DNA of 64,000 bases from NCBI GenBank assembly GCA_030695565.1, contig JAUYRZ010000007.1, forward strand, positions 35,091 to 99,090, in the 5' to 3' direction. Of the stretch, positions 55,943 through 64,000 are shown one piece after another; the stretch's first letter is position 1, and each line of letters begins with the position of its first letter. The notes under the pieces were generated by a model. The model had not been told where the DNA came from, ran no database searches, and saw only the letters and a program-made list of their open reading frames with translations. The translations under genes were made by a program, and so were the position numbers. Source of the DNA: Archangium sp. Its GTDB lineage: Bacteria; Myxococcota; Myxococcia; Myxococcales; Myxococcaceae.

Positions 55943-56205
55943 ACACGGCGTTCACTGCGACCATCACCACGAGCACCTTGATCGCGGTCGGGGTTCCCCT
56001 GGCGTCGAACCACACGTGGACCTTCACCACCGGCTATCCGCGGGCGCTGCCGGTCAACCTCGGCTCGCCGATCAACTACATGATCCTCGCCAAGACCGGC
56101 ATCTCGTCGGTGCCGGCATCGGTCGTCACGGGAAGCATCGCCGTCAGCCCCGAGGCCGCGACGGCCATCACGGGGTTCAACCTCGCGGATCCGCCGACGG
56201 TGTAG
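55943..56205 (+). pseudogene. Fragment of a DUF3494 (ice-binding-like) protein
   Basis: The frame encodes NTAFTATITTSTLIAVGVPL (end of an Ig-like domain), then SPINYMILAKTGISSVPASV and SIAVSPEAATAITGFNLADP, the N-terminal core of DUF3494 (family pattern AxNYVILAKTGIxxVPxSxITGxIxVSP). The homologous region then stops at a TAG, leaving only about 60 of its roughly 200 residues. No start codon with signal precedes it. It lies directly after the Cys-repeat gene. Remnant. Confidence 0.65.
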
Positions 56206-56271
56206 CGCTCACAGCTACAGCGCACGACCGCCTGCCGTGCGCGCGAGAGCGAGCAGCGCGGTCCTGGGCCC

Positions 56272-57351
56272 TCAGCGACAGTCGCCTGTGGTCCTGTTGC
56301 AGGTCTTTCCTTGAGGGCAGGTCCGGCCCCAGGTGCATGAGGACGCGCACCAATTGCCTGCAGCTCCCGCCTCGCAGACGTACTCCGTGCGGCACTCAGC
56401 TTGACGACCCGGAACGGAACACGGCGCCCTGCAGAGGCTCACACCGCCCTCCGTCACGCAGACATCGGAGCCGTTCCCACAGGGCGCACCGGGCGTGCAG
56501 CTCGAGGTGCAGTAGCCGCCGTAGTACCCGGTGTGAGCCCCGTCGTAGGGGCGCTGACACACGCGGCCTGGACCGCAGTCGGAGGCGTCAAGGCAGGGCG
56601 AGCCGATAGCGGCCGTGAGGGAGGTCGCCGGGGGCGGGTCGATCCAACACAAGCTCGCGCCGTTCCAGGAGAGCCCGTCGTAGCAGCTGTACCCTGCGCG
56701 GCAGCCGCGTGGGTGGCAGGTCGGCGCGCAGAGGCGCACGCTCTCACCGAAGCGGGTGGGAAACGAGACGCAGTCGCTGATTCCCGTACACGAGGCGGAG
56801 GTGCCCTCGCACGGCAGCGTACAGAAGCCACCGGGATAGGCGACGCCGCCCGTCGTGTGCAGGCGGCAATAGGCACCTCGTCCCAGCCCCGCGCAGCTCG
56901 AGTCAGAGGTGCACGGATCGCCGACGAGCACGGCTGCAGGAGCGCACTGTTGTTTGACGCACGCTGATTCACACAGCGTGCAGGCGCTCCCCACCGGGCC
57001 GCAGCGCGAGCTGAGCTTGCCGGTGTGACAGATATCGGTGTTGTGGCAGCCGGTCGTGCAGGTGTCGGGGCCGCGGCACGACCCGCGCTCGCACCGGTTG
57101 TTGCTCGTGCACGCCTGGCAGGCTTCCGCGTAGACGCCGCACTGCGACGAAGTCTGCGAGTCCGTTCGGATGCAGGTCGCTCCGTCGCAGCACCCATCGG
57201 AGCAGTTCGCGGGACTGCAGGCCCCTGCGCCGGCCTCAGGTGCTGCAGCTTTAGTGTCACCGCACGTGGCGCCTTCGCACACGGTGACGAGACAGCCGGA
57301 GGACAACACCGACACCAGGATGACTAATCGCGAGCAGCTCCCGCCGAGCAT
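56272..57351 (-). CDS. Cys-rich lipoprotein
   Basis: 359 residues from ATG 57351. Lipobox in VILVSVLSSGC. The chain has about 46 Cys in modules such as CSDGCCDGATC, CHNTDICHTGKLSSRC and CPQGKTCNRTTGDC, similar in design to 6800-7501 and 50592-51137. Downstream of the initial linker (DTKAAAPEAGAGA) the disulfide modules run to the end. Probably an exported matrix or surface protein. No catalytic motif. Confidence 0.85.
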   Translation of the reverse strand: MLGGSCSRLVILVSVLSSGCLVTVCEGATCGDTKAAAPEAGAGACSPANCSDGCCDGATCIRTDSQTSSQCGVYAEACQACTSNNRCERGSCRGPDTCTTGCHNTDICHTGKLSSRCGPVGSACTLCESACVKQQCAPAAVLVGDPCTSDSSCAGLGRGAYCRLHTTGGVAYPGGFCTLPCEGTSASCTGISDCVSFPTRFGESVRLCAPTCHPRGCRAGYSCYDGLSWNGASLCWIDPPPATSLTAAIGSPCLDASDCGPGRVCQRPYDGAHTGYYGGYCTSSCTPGAPCGNGSDVCVTEGGVSLCRAPCSVPGRQAECRTEYVCEAGAAGNWCASSCTWGRTCPQGKTCNRTTGDCR

Positions 57352-57437
57352 ACTCGACTCTATCCCACGCCGTGCTCTCGCTTGTCTGCTTTGCCTCCGT
57401 CCCGCAGGAGCCGAAGTCTTCCAACGGACTGGCCGGG

Positions 57438-57866
57438 TCAGAGCGCGCCGAGGTCTATGGACGTGGTGACGCTCCCCGCACCGACGCCTCCGTCAGTGAG
57501 GCGTGGGACTGAGACGGAGAGGACGTACGTATCGTCCATGCCGAGGTGCGAACACGTTCGTGTCGGGCCCTCGGAGTACCTGAGCTCGAACGCCAGCGTG
57601 CCCGTGCTCGATGAGGTGCTGATCAGCTGCGCGCCGGTGACCCCCGCGTCGAGGAGTCGCACGTTCCCGGTCGCGCTCGGTGAGGCGTAGAACGCCGCCG
57701 GCGCCGAGGTGGGCTGCCACGTGACGTCGATGACCACGCCCGCATCGGTGGTCGTGCCGCTCGCGGCGGGCGATGGAAAGAGCACTGCGGCAGACGAGCA
57801 GGGTCCCCCGGACATGGGACAACCGGCGGTGAGGAGGAGGGTGAGAGCCAGGAGGGTCGTGCGCAT
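57438..57866 (-). CDS. Lipoprotein, hypothetical
   Basis: 142 residues from ATG 57866. Lipobox in LLALTLLLTAGC. Beta-rich with DAGV motifs (SGTTTDAGVVIDVTW, RLLDAGVTGAQLIS). A Cys occurs near the C-terminus. Not recognised. Confidence 0.75.
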   Translation of the reverse strand: MRTTLLALTLLLTAGCPMSGGPCSSAAVLFPSPAASGTTTDAGVVIDVTWQPTSAPAAFYASPSATGNVRLLDAGVTGAQLISTSSSTGTLAFELRYSEGPTRTCSHLGMDDTYVLSVSVPRLTDGGVGAGSVTTSIDLGAL

Positions 57867-57924
57867 GGCGCGGTACGCAGCAAACGCGGGGCCGTCGCGC
57901 GTTCGCTCGGACGAGGTCTGTCGA

Positions 57925-59701
57925 TCAAGACAGGCGTGTCGCGGAAAGCTCGTGCGTTCTCGTGCTCCACCTCGGCAGACGTGCAGCACCGGCGCCCGTG
58001 GCAGACCTCCACCGCCCCGCCCAACCTCCCGGCAACCACACGTGCCACGAAACTTCGGCCTCCAGGTCGAAGGTGAAGACCTCGAGGTCGGTGCGCAAGA
58101 CGAACTGGGAGGTGGTTCTGCATGGGCAGCGAGGCTCCACGCGCGCGCCGCCGTCCATGCCTGCGCCTCGCAGCGAGAGGCCGGCGGCGAGGTGGGGTGC
58201 CCGCTTTCGTGAGGGCAGCCAGCCTTCGCGACCTGCCCGGGAGATCGCGTCGAGCACCCGCAGGTCTTGCTCGAGCGCGAACCGGTCGAGCAGCACCCGC
58301 TTCGCGCGGGCCGCCTGGTTCTTCAGCGCGCGTTGCTCCTGCGCATCACTCGACGACCAATCCCTCGTGCGGCCGAGGAGGAAAGCGGCCTGCCCGCGCA
58401 CCAACGGAGAAACGTCATGGAGCAGGGGACGCAGGCGGTCGACGAGCCTGGGTTCGCGGGGCAGCTCGCGGTCGGCATCGGCAGCGTTCAGCGCCCGCGC
58501 GCGCCACTTCGGATCGCGAGTGAGGTCTTCCGCGAAGGAGAGCAATTGCTCCAGCGACCCGAGCGCGCCGAGGAAAGGGCGCGGTGCTGCGGTCGCGAGG
58601 CATCAGCTCGAGCGTGCTTTCGAGATCGCCTCCCGCAGCCAACACGGTGAGCACCCGCCTCGCGCGTTCATCGATGAACGCGAAGGAGTGCATCTCGGCC
58701 GGAATCGCCGCCGGGAGCAACGACCTCGCCGCGGTGCGCCGCTTCGTGAGGTCTCGTGGCTGCAGCGCCAACGCCGCGCGCACTTCTTTGACGAACGCGT
58801 CGAGGTCGCGGCCTTCTGGTTGGGCCTCGAACAACCCGGGGTTCCGGCGTTGCTCGAACCGATGCATCTGACCCTGGCGCCGTTGGCGCAACCCCGAGCT
58901 GACCAGGTTCCAGGCGCTGCCGTTCTGCGCGAGGAAGAGCACCACTTCGCGCTCGCCGGCTTCCCACGTGGTCTCGTACCCGTCGTCAGGCACGGCGATT
59001 TCGGCGCCTGGCTTCAGCTCGCCGCGGACGCTCTCCTTGATGCGGTAGCGGCCGGCGTCCACGTGCTCCGCCACGACGATCGCCTGCGACTTCAGGCTGA
59101 GCCCCGGCACGTCGTAGACCCACTTGAGCATCGCTTGCGCTGAATGCGGGAGCGCCAGCACGGCCAGCACCACCGCGAGCCGCTGACTGTTCGCCGACCA
59201 GCGAATGAAGGCGAAGGCGGTCAGCGCCATCACGCCGGCGAGCGCATTGAAGCCGACGTCGCGCAGGTCGTAGTGACGGGTGGGCAGCAGCGCCTGAATG
59301 CCTTCGTCGAGCCAACCGGCTGCGAGCGTGAAGAGCACCGCGAAGAGGAAGCGGCGCGAGGTGCTCCACCCGGGCTTCGCCGCGAAGAAGGCGAGTACGC
59401 CGACCGCGCCGTATTCGAGGAAGTGCAGCTTCTCTTCCGGGCTGCTCATGGGGAAGATCACCGCGCCGTAGACGAGCGCGACTCCCAGCGTCGCGAAGAG
59501 CGTGCGAGGCGTTCTGAGCGAGGGGTGGCGAACGAGGAAGACGATCACGGCGAGCGCGGCCACTCCGAAGGCCGTGGCCACCGTGGCGCGCAGCAGTCCC
59601 GCATCCCGCAATGCGTTCGACACCTGCCGGGCGACGGACAACGTGCTGTAGATGCCCAGCAGCAGGGTGGCCAGCGTGATGCGAGCGGTCCGCGGTGTCA
59701 T
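57925..59701 (-). pseudogene. VanZ-like gene, frameshifted
   Basis: From ATG 59701, a VanZ-type membrane domain (ARITLATLLLGIYSTLSVAR; EKLHFLEYGAVGVLAFFAAK; WLDEGIQALLPTRHYDLRDV) runs for about 185 residues and is followed by a soluble part. At about 58560-58585 the frame shifts by one base: the first ends in ELMPRDRSTAPF, and the adjacent frame continues with LGALGSLEQLLSFAEDLTRD and HEAT-like helices (VSPLVRGQAAFLLGRTRD) to TGA 57925. Translated as it stands the protein is truncated with about 50 spurious residues. A base error would give one protein of about 590 residues. VanZ proteins are implicated in glycopeptide tolerance, but many have other roles. Confidence 0.65.
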
Positions 59702-59777
59702 CGACGCAAACCATGCCACTGATTTGGTCTTGGCTGATCACGCGCGCGCCCCGCTGACTGCGGCTACACGGGTCTTC

Positions 59778-60341
59778 GTGAGTACCCGAGTGCGTCTGGT
59801 GGTGCTGGTGCTGGGCCTGGGGCTCCTCATCGGGCTCGCCAGCCTGACGGGCGTGCGTGAGTGGATGACGGAGGAGCGCCTGCGCGCCGCCGTGACGGCC
59901 GCCGGCTGGTGGGGCCTCGCGCTCTTCTTCGCCATCTTCACCGTGGGGCAGTTGCTCCAGGTGCCGGGCGTGGTGTTCATCTTCGCCGCCCGCGCGGCGT
60001 GGGGACCGATGCTGGGTTTTGCGGGCGCGTATGCGGGCGCGGTCATCTCGGCCACGCTCGTGTTTCTGCTGGTGCGCTCGGTGGGCGGCAAGGCGCTGGC
60101 CGAGATCACCTGGCCCCCTGCCCGGCGGATCCTCGCGGGCCTCGAGCAGCGCCCGGTGCTCACCATCGCGGCGTTGCGGGCGGTGATGATGCTCAGGCCC
60201 CCGCTCAACTACGCGCTCGCCCTCTCTCCAGTGAAGCAGAGCCACCACTTCATCGGGAGCGTGCTGGGGTTGATCGTACCGGTCGCGGTGGTGGTGTTTC
60301 TCTCCGAAGGCGCGCTCGCGCTGGTGAGGTCGTTGAGCTGA
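59778..60341 (+). CDS. VTT/DedA-like (TVP38/TMEM64) membrane protein
   Basis: 187 residues from GTG 59778. Four or five helices with the VTT pattern: LFFAIFTVGQLLQVPGVVFI and GFAGAYAGAVISATLVFLLV, then RAVMMLRPPLNYALALSPV, matching the family's Gly-x-x-x-x-Pro-Gly and R(F/M)xPxxP-type signature. The family moves lipid carriers or lipids across membranes; exact substrate unknown. Its stop overlaps the next start by one base (TGATG). Confidence 0.8.
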   Translation: MSTRVRLVVLVLGLGLLIGLASLTGVREWMTEERLRAAVTAAGWWGLALFFAIFTVGQLLQVPGVVFIFAARAAWGPMLGFAGAYAGAVISATLVFLLVRSVGGKALAEITWPPARRILAGLEQRPVLTIAALRAVMMLRPPLNYALALSPVKQSHHFIGSVLGLIVPVAVVVFLSEGALALVRSLS

Positions 60342-60907
60342 TGCGCGCGATCCGGATGAAGTCGTACGGTGGCCCCGAGGTGCTCTGCCTCGAGCAGATC
60401 GCAGCTCCCGTGCCCGGGCCTGATGACGTGCGGGTGGCCGTGCACGCGGCCTCGGTCAACCCGGTCGACTTCAAGATTCGTTCGGGCGGTCAACGCGCGG
60501 TGGTGTGGCTCGACCTGCCGTGGACCCTGGGCATGGACGTGTCGGGTGAAGTGCTGGAGGTCGGTGCCAAGGTGAAGGGCTTGAGGGTGGGAGACCAGGT
60601 GGTGTCGTCTCCCAGCCACCGGCGCATGGGCTGCTACGCCGATGAGGTGATCATTCGCGCCGACGAGGTCGCGCTCAAGCCGAAGTCGTTGAGTCATGTG
60701 GAGGCTGCGTCGTTGCCGCTGGTCGCGCTCACCGCGTGGGATGCGCTGGTGAGCGCGCTGCAGGTCGAGCGCGGCCAGCGGGTGTTGATTCAGGCCGGAG
60801 CGCCGCTCATCGACCGCGTGTACCCGCTGGAAGAAGCGGCCGAGGCCCACCGGTATCTCGAGACCGGCCGTGCGAAGGGCAAGGTCGTGTTGTCTGTGCG
60901 CGCCTGA
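60341..60907 (+). pseudogene. Quinone oxidoreductase-like gene with internal deletion
   Basis: 188 residues from ATG 60341. The N-terminal GroES-like domain of zinc-less NADPH:quinone oxidoreductases is intact: MRAIRMKSYGGPEVLCLEQI, HAASVNPVDFKIR, LPWTLGMDVSGEV, LPLVALTAWDAL. After GQRVLIQAG, where a Gly-rich NADPH-binding loop (GAGGVG) should begin, the chain jumps to APLIDRVYPLEEAAEAHRYL, the C-terminal end. About 130 residues, the nucleotide-binding Rossmann fold, are missing in frame. The deletion removes cofactor binding, so activity is not expected. It could still fold as a GroES-like domain. Confidence 0.75.
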
Positions 60908-61021
60908 GTGCTCCACTTCGCGCGCCTTCGATCGGGGCACGGGCGCCCTGACATCGATGCCGCGTTGAGCGGACCGCCGCTCGGAGGCGCCCGGTGCAAG
61001 CATTTTGCAAGGCCGCCCCTC

Positions 61022-61423
61022 ATGCACTCGCCCTTCAGCGTCTTCGTGGTTTCCGCCGGCTTCTCGCTCGTCGCGTTCGGCTGTCTTCCCGTCCCGTGCG
61101 ACCCCATCTCGCCCGCGCCTCAAGCCCTCTGCCACCGCGCTGATGCGGGGGCGATCGCGCCTGACGCCTCCTTCGTGCTGGAGGGCGAGGCCTTCGCGGA
61201 GGACGCCCAGTGTCAGGTGGCCGTCGACGGTGGACAGATCGACCTGATCGTGACCGAAGGCTCCTGTGGCACCGTTCCGGCGAACGGAGTGCGAGCGGCC
61301 ACCTTTCCCGTGCGCTGCACCATCCCTCCGCTGCCTGCGGGCTCGTACGTCGTGAACTCGCTGCCTCCGACGCAGTTCGACGTTCCACTGGCCGCTGATG
61401 CCGGCGTGCGGGGTTGCCGGTGA
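61022..61423 (+). CDS. Tandem paralogous lipoprotein 1 of 4
   Basis: 133 residues from ATG 61022. Lipobox FSLVAFGC. Shares with its three neighbours the pattern CHRADAGxI, DASFVLEGE, CQVAVDGGQIDL, CTIPPLPAGSYVV and an ADAGV ending with a Cys. Probably two disulfides stabilise a small beta-sandwich. Overlaps gene 2 (GTGA). Function unknown. Confidence 0.8.
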   Translation: MHSPFSVFVVSAGFSLVAFGCLPVPCDPISPAPQALCHRADAGAIAPDASFVLEGEAFAEDAQCQVAVDGGQIDLIVTEGSCGTVPANGVRAATFPVRCTIPPLPAGSYVVNSLPPTQFDVPLAADAGVRGCR

Positions 61424-61812
61424 ACACGCTGTTCAAGTCAGTCGTTGGTCTGGGCCTCTTCGTGCTCGCCTGGAGCTGCACCCTTCCGTGTGAGAGCGCT
61501 GCTTCCGCACCTCGCGACGTGTGCCGCCGGGCCGACGCAGGAGCGCTGACAGCTGACGTGCCTTTCGTCGTGGTCGGCCAGACCTTCTTGCGCGAAGGCG
61601 CTTGCTCGGTCGGCGTCGATGGTGGGCGGATCGAGCTGCGCATCGACGGCAACACGTGCACGGGCAACTCAGGCGAAGGCCTCGCGGCGCCTCCTTTGCC
61701 CAACAGCGTCGACTGCGCGGTACCGGCGTTGCCGGCCGGCACGTACACGGTCACCGGGCGCACCTTCACGCTCCCCGAAGGCGCTGACGGTGGTCTGCCC
61801 AGCTGCCCATGA
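61420..61812 (+). CDS. Tandem paralogous lipoprotein 2 of 4
   Basis: 130 residues from GTG 61420, within the stop of gene 1. Lipobox GLFVLAWSC. Key shared blocks: CRRADAGALTADVPFVV, CSVGVDGGRIELRIDGNTC, CAVPALPAGTYTV and a GLPSCP end. Diverged from its neighbours at most other positions. Confidence 0.8.
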   Translation: MNTLFKSVVGLGLFVLAWSCTLPCESAASAPRDVCRRADAGALTADVPFVVVGQTFLREGACSVGVDGGRIELRIDGNTCTGNSGEGLAAPPLPNSVDCAVPALPAGTYTVTGRTFTLPEGADGGLPSCP

Positions 61813-61837
61813 GTCAGTGTGCGAGAGTCGAGCGCTC

Positions 61838-62233
61838 ATGAACGCCACCCCCCGACTCCTCTGCGGCCTGTGTCTTTCCGTCATTGCCTGGAGCTGCACG
61901 CCCCCGTGCGAGAGCATCTCCTCGAATCCGCAGACCGTCTGTCATCGTGCTGATGCAGGGACGATCGCCGCTGATGCGCCGTTCGTCATCGAGGGCGAGA
62001 CCTATGCGAGCGGCACGTGTTCCGTCACCGTGGAGGGCGGGCAGATCAACCTCGCGGTCGATGGCATGTCGTGCTCGCGCAGTGACTCGGAACGCGCTGC
62101 TCCGGCGGCGCCCCGCTTCGTGAAGTGCAACGTGCCCGCGCTGCCCGCGGGGACGTACACGATCAAGAGGGGTACGCCGGTCACGTTCACCATCCCCGAG
62201 TCGGCCGACGCAGGGGTTCCGAGGTGTCCGTGA
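61838..62233 (+). CDS. Tandem paralogous lipoprotein 3 of 4
   Basis: 131 residues from ATG 61838, 25 bp after gene 2. Lipobox LCLSVIAWSC. Blocks: CHRADAGTIAADAPFVIEGE, CSVTVEGGQINLAVDGMSC, CNVPALPAGTYTI and GVPRCP end. Closest in the N-terminal half to gene 1 and in the signal to gene 2. Confidence 0.8.
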   Translation: MNATPRLLCGLCLSVIAWSCTPPCESISSNPQTVCHRADAGTIAADAPFVIEGETYASGTCSVTVEGGQINLAVDGMSCSRSDSERAAPAAPRFVKCNVPALPAGTYTIKRGTPVTFTIPESADAGVPRCP

Positions 62234-62613
62234 GAGTCGCGGCTTTCGGTTTGTTCTTCGCCAGCCTGGGGTGCTCCCCGGAGTGCGAGCCGCTGCCCCC
62301 CGTGCCGCAGCAGATCTGCCTCAGCGCGGTGAGCGCAGCGATCGTCCCTGACGCGTCCTTCGTGCTCGAGGCGACGGGCGCGGTGTACGGCGGCACCTGC
62401 CAGGTGCGCGTCGATGGCGAGCGGATCGAGCTGACCATCGCGGGCCAGACCTGCAGCCGCACCAGCGGAGGCAGCGCCAAGCCCGTGCCGCCGAAACCCA
62501 CGTCGTGCACGATTCCCCCGTTGGCCGCGGGCGCGTACACGGTGAACACGCCCGGCACGACGCCGCTTCAGGTGGCGACTTCGGGTGACTCGGGCGTGCC
62601 GGCCTGTCCGTGA
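62230..62613 (+). CDS. Tandem paralogous lipoprotein 4 of 4
   Basis: 127 residues from GTG 62230, overlapping gene 3 by four bases. Lipobox FFASLGC. The most divergent of the four: CLSAVSAAIVPDASFVLEA replaces CHRADAG, yet CQVRVDGERIELTIAGQTC, CTIPPLAAGAYTV and GVPACP are kept. Confidence 0.8.
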   Translation: MRVAAFGLFFASLGCSPECEPLPPVPQQICLSAVSAAIVPDASFVLEATGAVYGGTCQVRVDGERIELTIAGQTCSRTSGGSAKPVPPKPTSCTIPPLAAGAYTVNTPGTTPLQVATSGDSGVPACP

Positions 62614-62621
62614 TTTTGCGG

Positions 62622-62662
62622 GCGAGGCCCTCACCCCGACCCTTTCCCGAAGGGAGAGGGAG
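62622..62662. terminator. Bidirectional hairpin, dispersed repeat copy
   Basis: CCTTTCCC, GAA, GGGAGAGG (62641-62659) with GAGGCCCTCACCCCGAC before it. It separates the lipoprotein cluster from the convergent E2-like gene. One G-U pair in the stem. Confidence 0.6.
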
Positions 62663-62667
62663 CCACT

Positions 62668-63531
62668 TCAGGCCGCTTTCGCGACCGTGACCGACGCGTT
62701 GTTCTCCATGAACGCCGCGGGGTCTTCCACCATCTTCTTGAGCAGCTCGAGCGACGAGGCGCAGTACAGCCCGTCTTCGATGCGCTCGTCGAAGGTGTAC
62801 TTCATCGAGCACATCTTCTTCACGGTGACCGCGCCGGTCTCGTCTGCCACCGGCACCAGCTTGGTGCGGCCCAGCGCGGCGAAGAGCGGAATGTTGCCGT
62901 ACTCGTAGAGGTGGTGGAACGCCGACTCGAGCCGCACGCTGCCCAGGTTCGCGATGAACATGCTCGCGTACATGGGGTCTGGGTGAATGAAGCTGCCCGG
63001 CAACAGGTTGACCGAGTCGAGCCAGCGCACCACGCCCACGCCGAAGCGCAGCAACATCGCGGGCAGCTTGAGGAAGAGGTTGAGCTCCTTGTCCATGTGG
63101 CTCTTCTTGTCGCTGCGGCCTTCCTTCACGTCGCCGTGGATGAAGGCGACCGTCTGCTCGAAGGTCATGGTGGGGTCGAACTTGCGCTTGAGCACCACGA
63201 TGGGAGCGCCGTCTTCCATCGACTTCTTCGCAGAGTAGGAGATCCACACGCCGTCGCGCTGGTACACCCGGCTGCCCACCACGAAGCGGTTCATGCGCGG
63301 GCGAACGTGGAGCACGTGCGCGATCGCCCAGGTGAAGAGGTGGAAGACCGTGATGCGCTTCTCGTGCGTCGCGTTGTACGCGTCGATGAACTGCTGGGTC
63401 TTGGTGAGATCCAGGTCCTGCTCGAAGTACACGGCCGACTCGGTCCGTGTGCGCATGAGGAACGGCATCATCTGGCGGAAGGGGGCGACGTCGGTGGCGA
63501 GGAATCCGTCGGGGCGCTTGAAGAGGGGCAT
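62668..63531 (-). CDS. 2-oxoacid dehydrogenase E2-like acyltransferase domain protein, catalytic His missing
   Basis: 287 residues from ATG 63531. The whole chain is the CAT/E2 catalytic fold, with no lipoyl domain. The usual E2 motif SFDHRxxDG is read here as TFDERIEDG (about residue 244), so the catalytic His is replaced by Glu. N-terminal MPLFKRPDGFLATDVAPFRQ and HLFTWAIAHVLHVRPRMNRF match the family seen in many Myxococcota as free-standing E2-like proteins. Likely an acyltransferase-fold scaffold or an enzyme with changed chemistry. Divergent from the Flp pilin with 217 bp between. Confidence 0.85.
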   Translation of the reverse strand: MPLFKRPDGFLATDVAPFRQMMPFLMRTRTESAVYFEQDLDLTKTQQFIDAYNATHEKRITVFHLFTWAIAHVLHVRPRMNRFVVGSRVYQRDGVWISYSAKKSMEDGAPIVVLKRKFDPTMTFEQTVAFIHGDVKEGRSDKKSHMDKELNLFLKLPAMLLRFGVGVVRWLDSVNLLPGSFIHPDPMYASMFIANLGSVRLESAFHHLYEYGNIPLFAALGRTKLVPVADETGAVTVKKMCSMKYTFDERIEDGLYCASSLELLKKMVEDPAAFMENNASVTVAKAA

Positions 63532-63748
63532 GCAGGGTCGGTGTGCAGGGCGCGGGCCGAGAAAAGTCTGAATGGTGTCGAGTGGTTATGTGTCTGCGCG
63601 GTGTGAAGCCTGCTCAGTGATGTGCAGGTCGCTTCACGCTCCTGGGAGGGGGTCCTCCCGATGACGTATGGAGGGAAATCAGGCTGCCTTCGATACTCCT
63701 TCAACCAAGCCGCTCCACTCCCGGAGCAGCCCACGAAGGAGTGACACC
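63532..63748. promoter_or_regulatory. Intergenic region between E2-like and Flp pilin genes
   Basis: No gene, RNA or strong hairpin was seen. AAGGAG at 63735 is the pilin's ribosome binding site. The only other mark is the A/T-richer stretch 63565-63620, probably with promoters for both divergent genes. Confidence 0.4.
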
Positions 63749-64000
63749 ATGGCGAAGCTCAACAAGCAGATGGCCCTCAAGAAGTCCCGCGGTCAGGGCA
63801 TGACGGAATACATCATCATCGTCGCGCTCATCGCCATCGCTGCCATCGGCGTGATCACCCTCTTCGGCGACAACATCAAGGCGCTGTTCGGCATGTCGGC
63901 TGACGCCCTCGCCGGCGACACCCAGGTCGAGAAGCGCACCAGCAAGTCGCAGGGCAAGCTCGAGAAGAAGAAGCTCACCGACTTCGCCAAGGAAAACGCG
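63749..64000 (+). CDS. Flp-type (type IVb) pilin-like protein, 3' truncated by window edge
   Basis: The first 84 codons from ATG 63749, with AAGGAGTGACACC upstream. A basic leader (MAKLNKQMALKKSRG) ends in a prepilin peptidase site G/QGMTEY, which fits the G/XXXXEY motif of Flp pilins with the conserved Glu at +5. The helix TEYIIIVALIAIAAIGVITL follows, then LFGDNIKALFGMSADALAGD. Flp pilins are assembled by Tad systems into adhesive pili; the Tad genes would lie to the right. The C-terminal part is outside the window. Confidence 0.85.
   Translation, partial: MAKLNKQMALKKSRGQGMTEYIIIVALIAIAAIGVITLFGDNIKALFGMSADALAGDTQVEKRTSKSQGKLEKKKLTDFAKENA

Overview
The window is very GC-rich and almost wholly coding. 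Gene content points to Myxococcota, probably the Cystobacterineae side. The evidence is a DUF2378 (TIGR02265) protein, a Ser/Thr kinase fused to PilZ and J-like domains, an ECF42-type sigma factor, a Flp-type pilin, and more than a dozen secreted lipoproteins rich in DAG/DGG motifs or cysteine. No tRNA, rRNA, CRISPR array, IS element or prophage was recognised.

Layout. 1-2.4 kb: end of a PKD-repeat surface protein. 2.4-3.1 kb: a lipoprotein peroxiredoxin whose catalytic Cys codon is UGA, followed by a bacterial-SECIS-like hairpin, so very probably a selenoprotein; a 58-codon ORF lies just upstream. 3.3-9 kb: M29-like protein, Uma2 remnant, dicarboxylate symporter, DUF2378 protein, Cys-rich lipoprotein, alpha/beta hydrolase, DUF1279 protein. 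9.1-10.9 kb: a lipoprotein with a very long charged helix, divergent from a 65-residue protein made of three PIPRCPPM repeats. 10.9-13 kb: VOC / YCII / ECF42 operon. 13-17 kb: secreted toroid protein with a CxxCH motif, lipoprotein, nucleotidyltransferase remnant, LysR. 17-25 kb: methyltransferase, SDR with a zinc knuckle, CxxCH lipoprotein, and pyridine nucleotide transhydrogenase pntAA-pntAB-pntB. 25-41.8 kb: kinase, argG, PhoD-like phosphatase, envelope proteins, PhnD-like binding protein with an MBL hydrolase, an RND protein reduced to its periplasmic porter, and tyrS. 41.9-44.2 kb: thioredoxin/MsrA-like protein and a 187-bp direct duplication flanking a mazEF module and two gene fragments. 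44.3-53.6 kb: envelope proteins, a 956-aa Ig/propeller lipoprotein, and a four-gene ECF sigma operon. 54-57.9 kb: Cys-rich lipoproteins, one with 17 repeats. 58-64 kb: frameshifted VanZ gene, VTT membrane protein, deleted quinone oxidoreductase gene, four tandem paralogous lipoproteins, an E2-like protein lacking its catalytic His, and the start of a Flp pilin.

The genes are a mix of housekeeping (argG, tyrS, pnt) and envelope accessory functions. Redox themes recur: a Sec peroxiredoxin, a VPGC thioredoxin, two CxxCH proteins, many extracellular Cys-rich proteins, and an NADPH-producing transhydrogenase. Several degraded genes (Uma2, nucleotidyltransferase, DUF3494, quinone reductase, VanZ, fragments round mazEF) show active gene turnover. 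No large unified new system was identified. The strongest candidates for new biology are the selenoprotein, the PIPRCPPM repeat protein, the porter-only RND protein and the sigma/FecR/Cys-rich lipoprotein operon.
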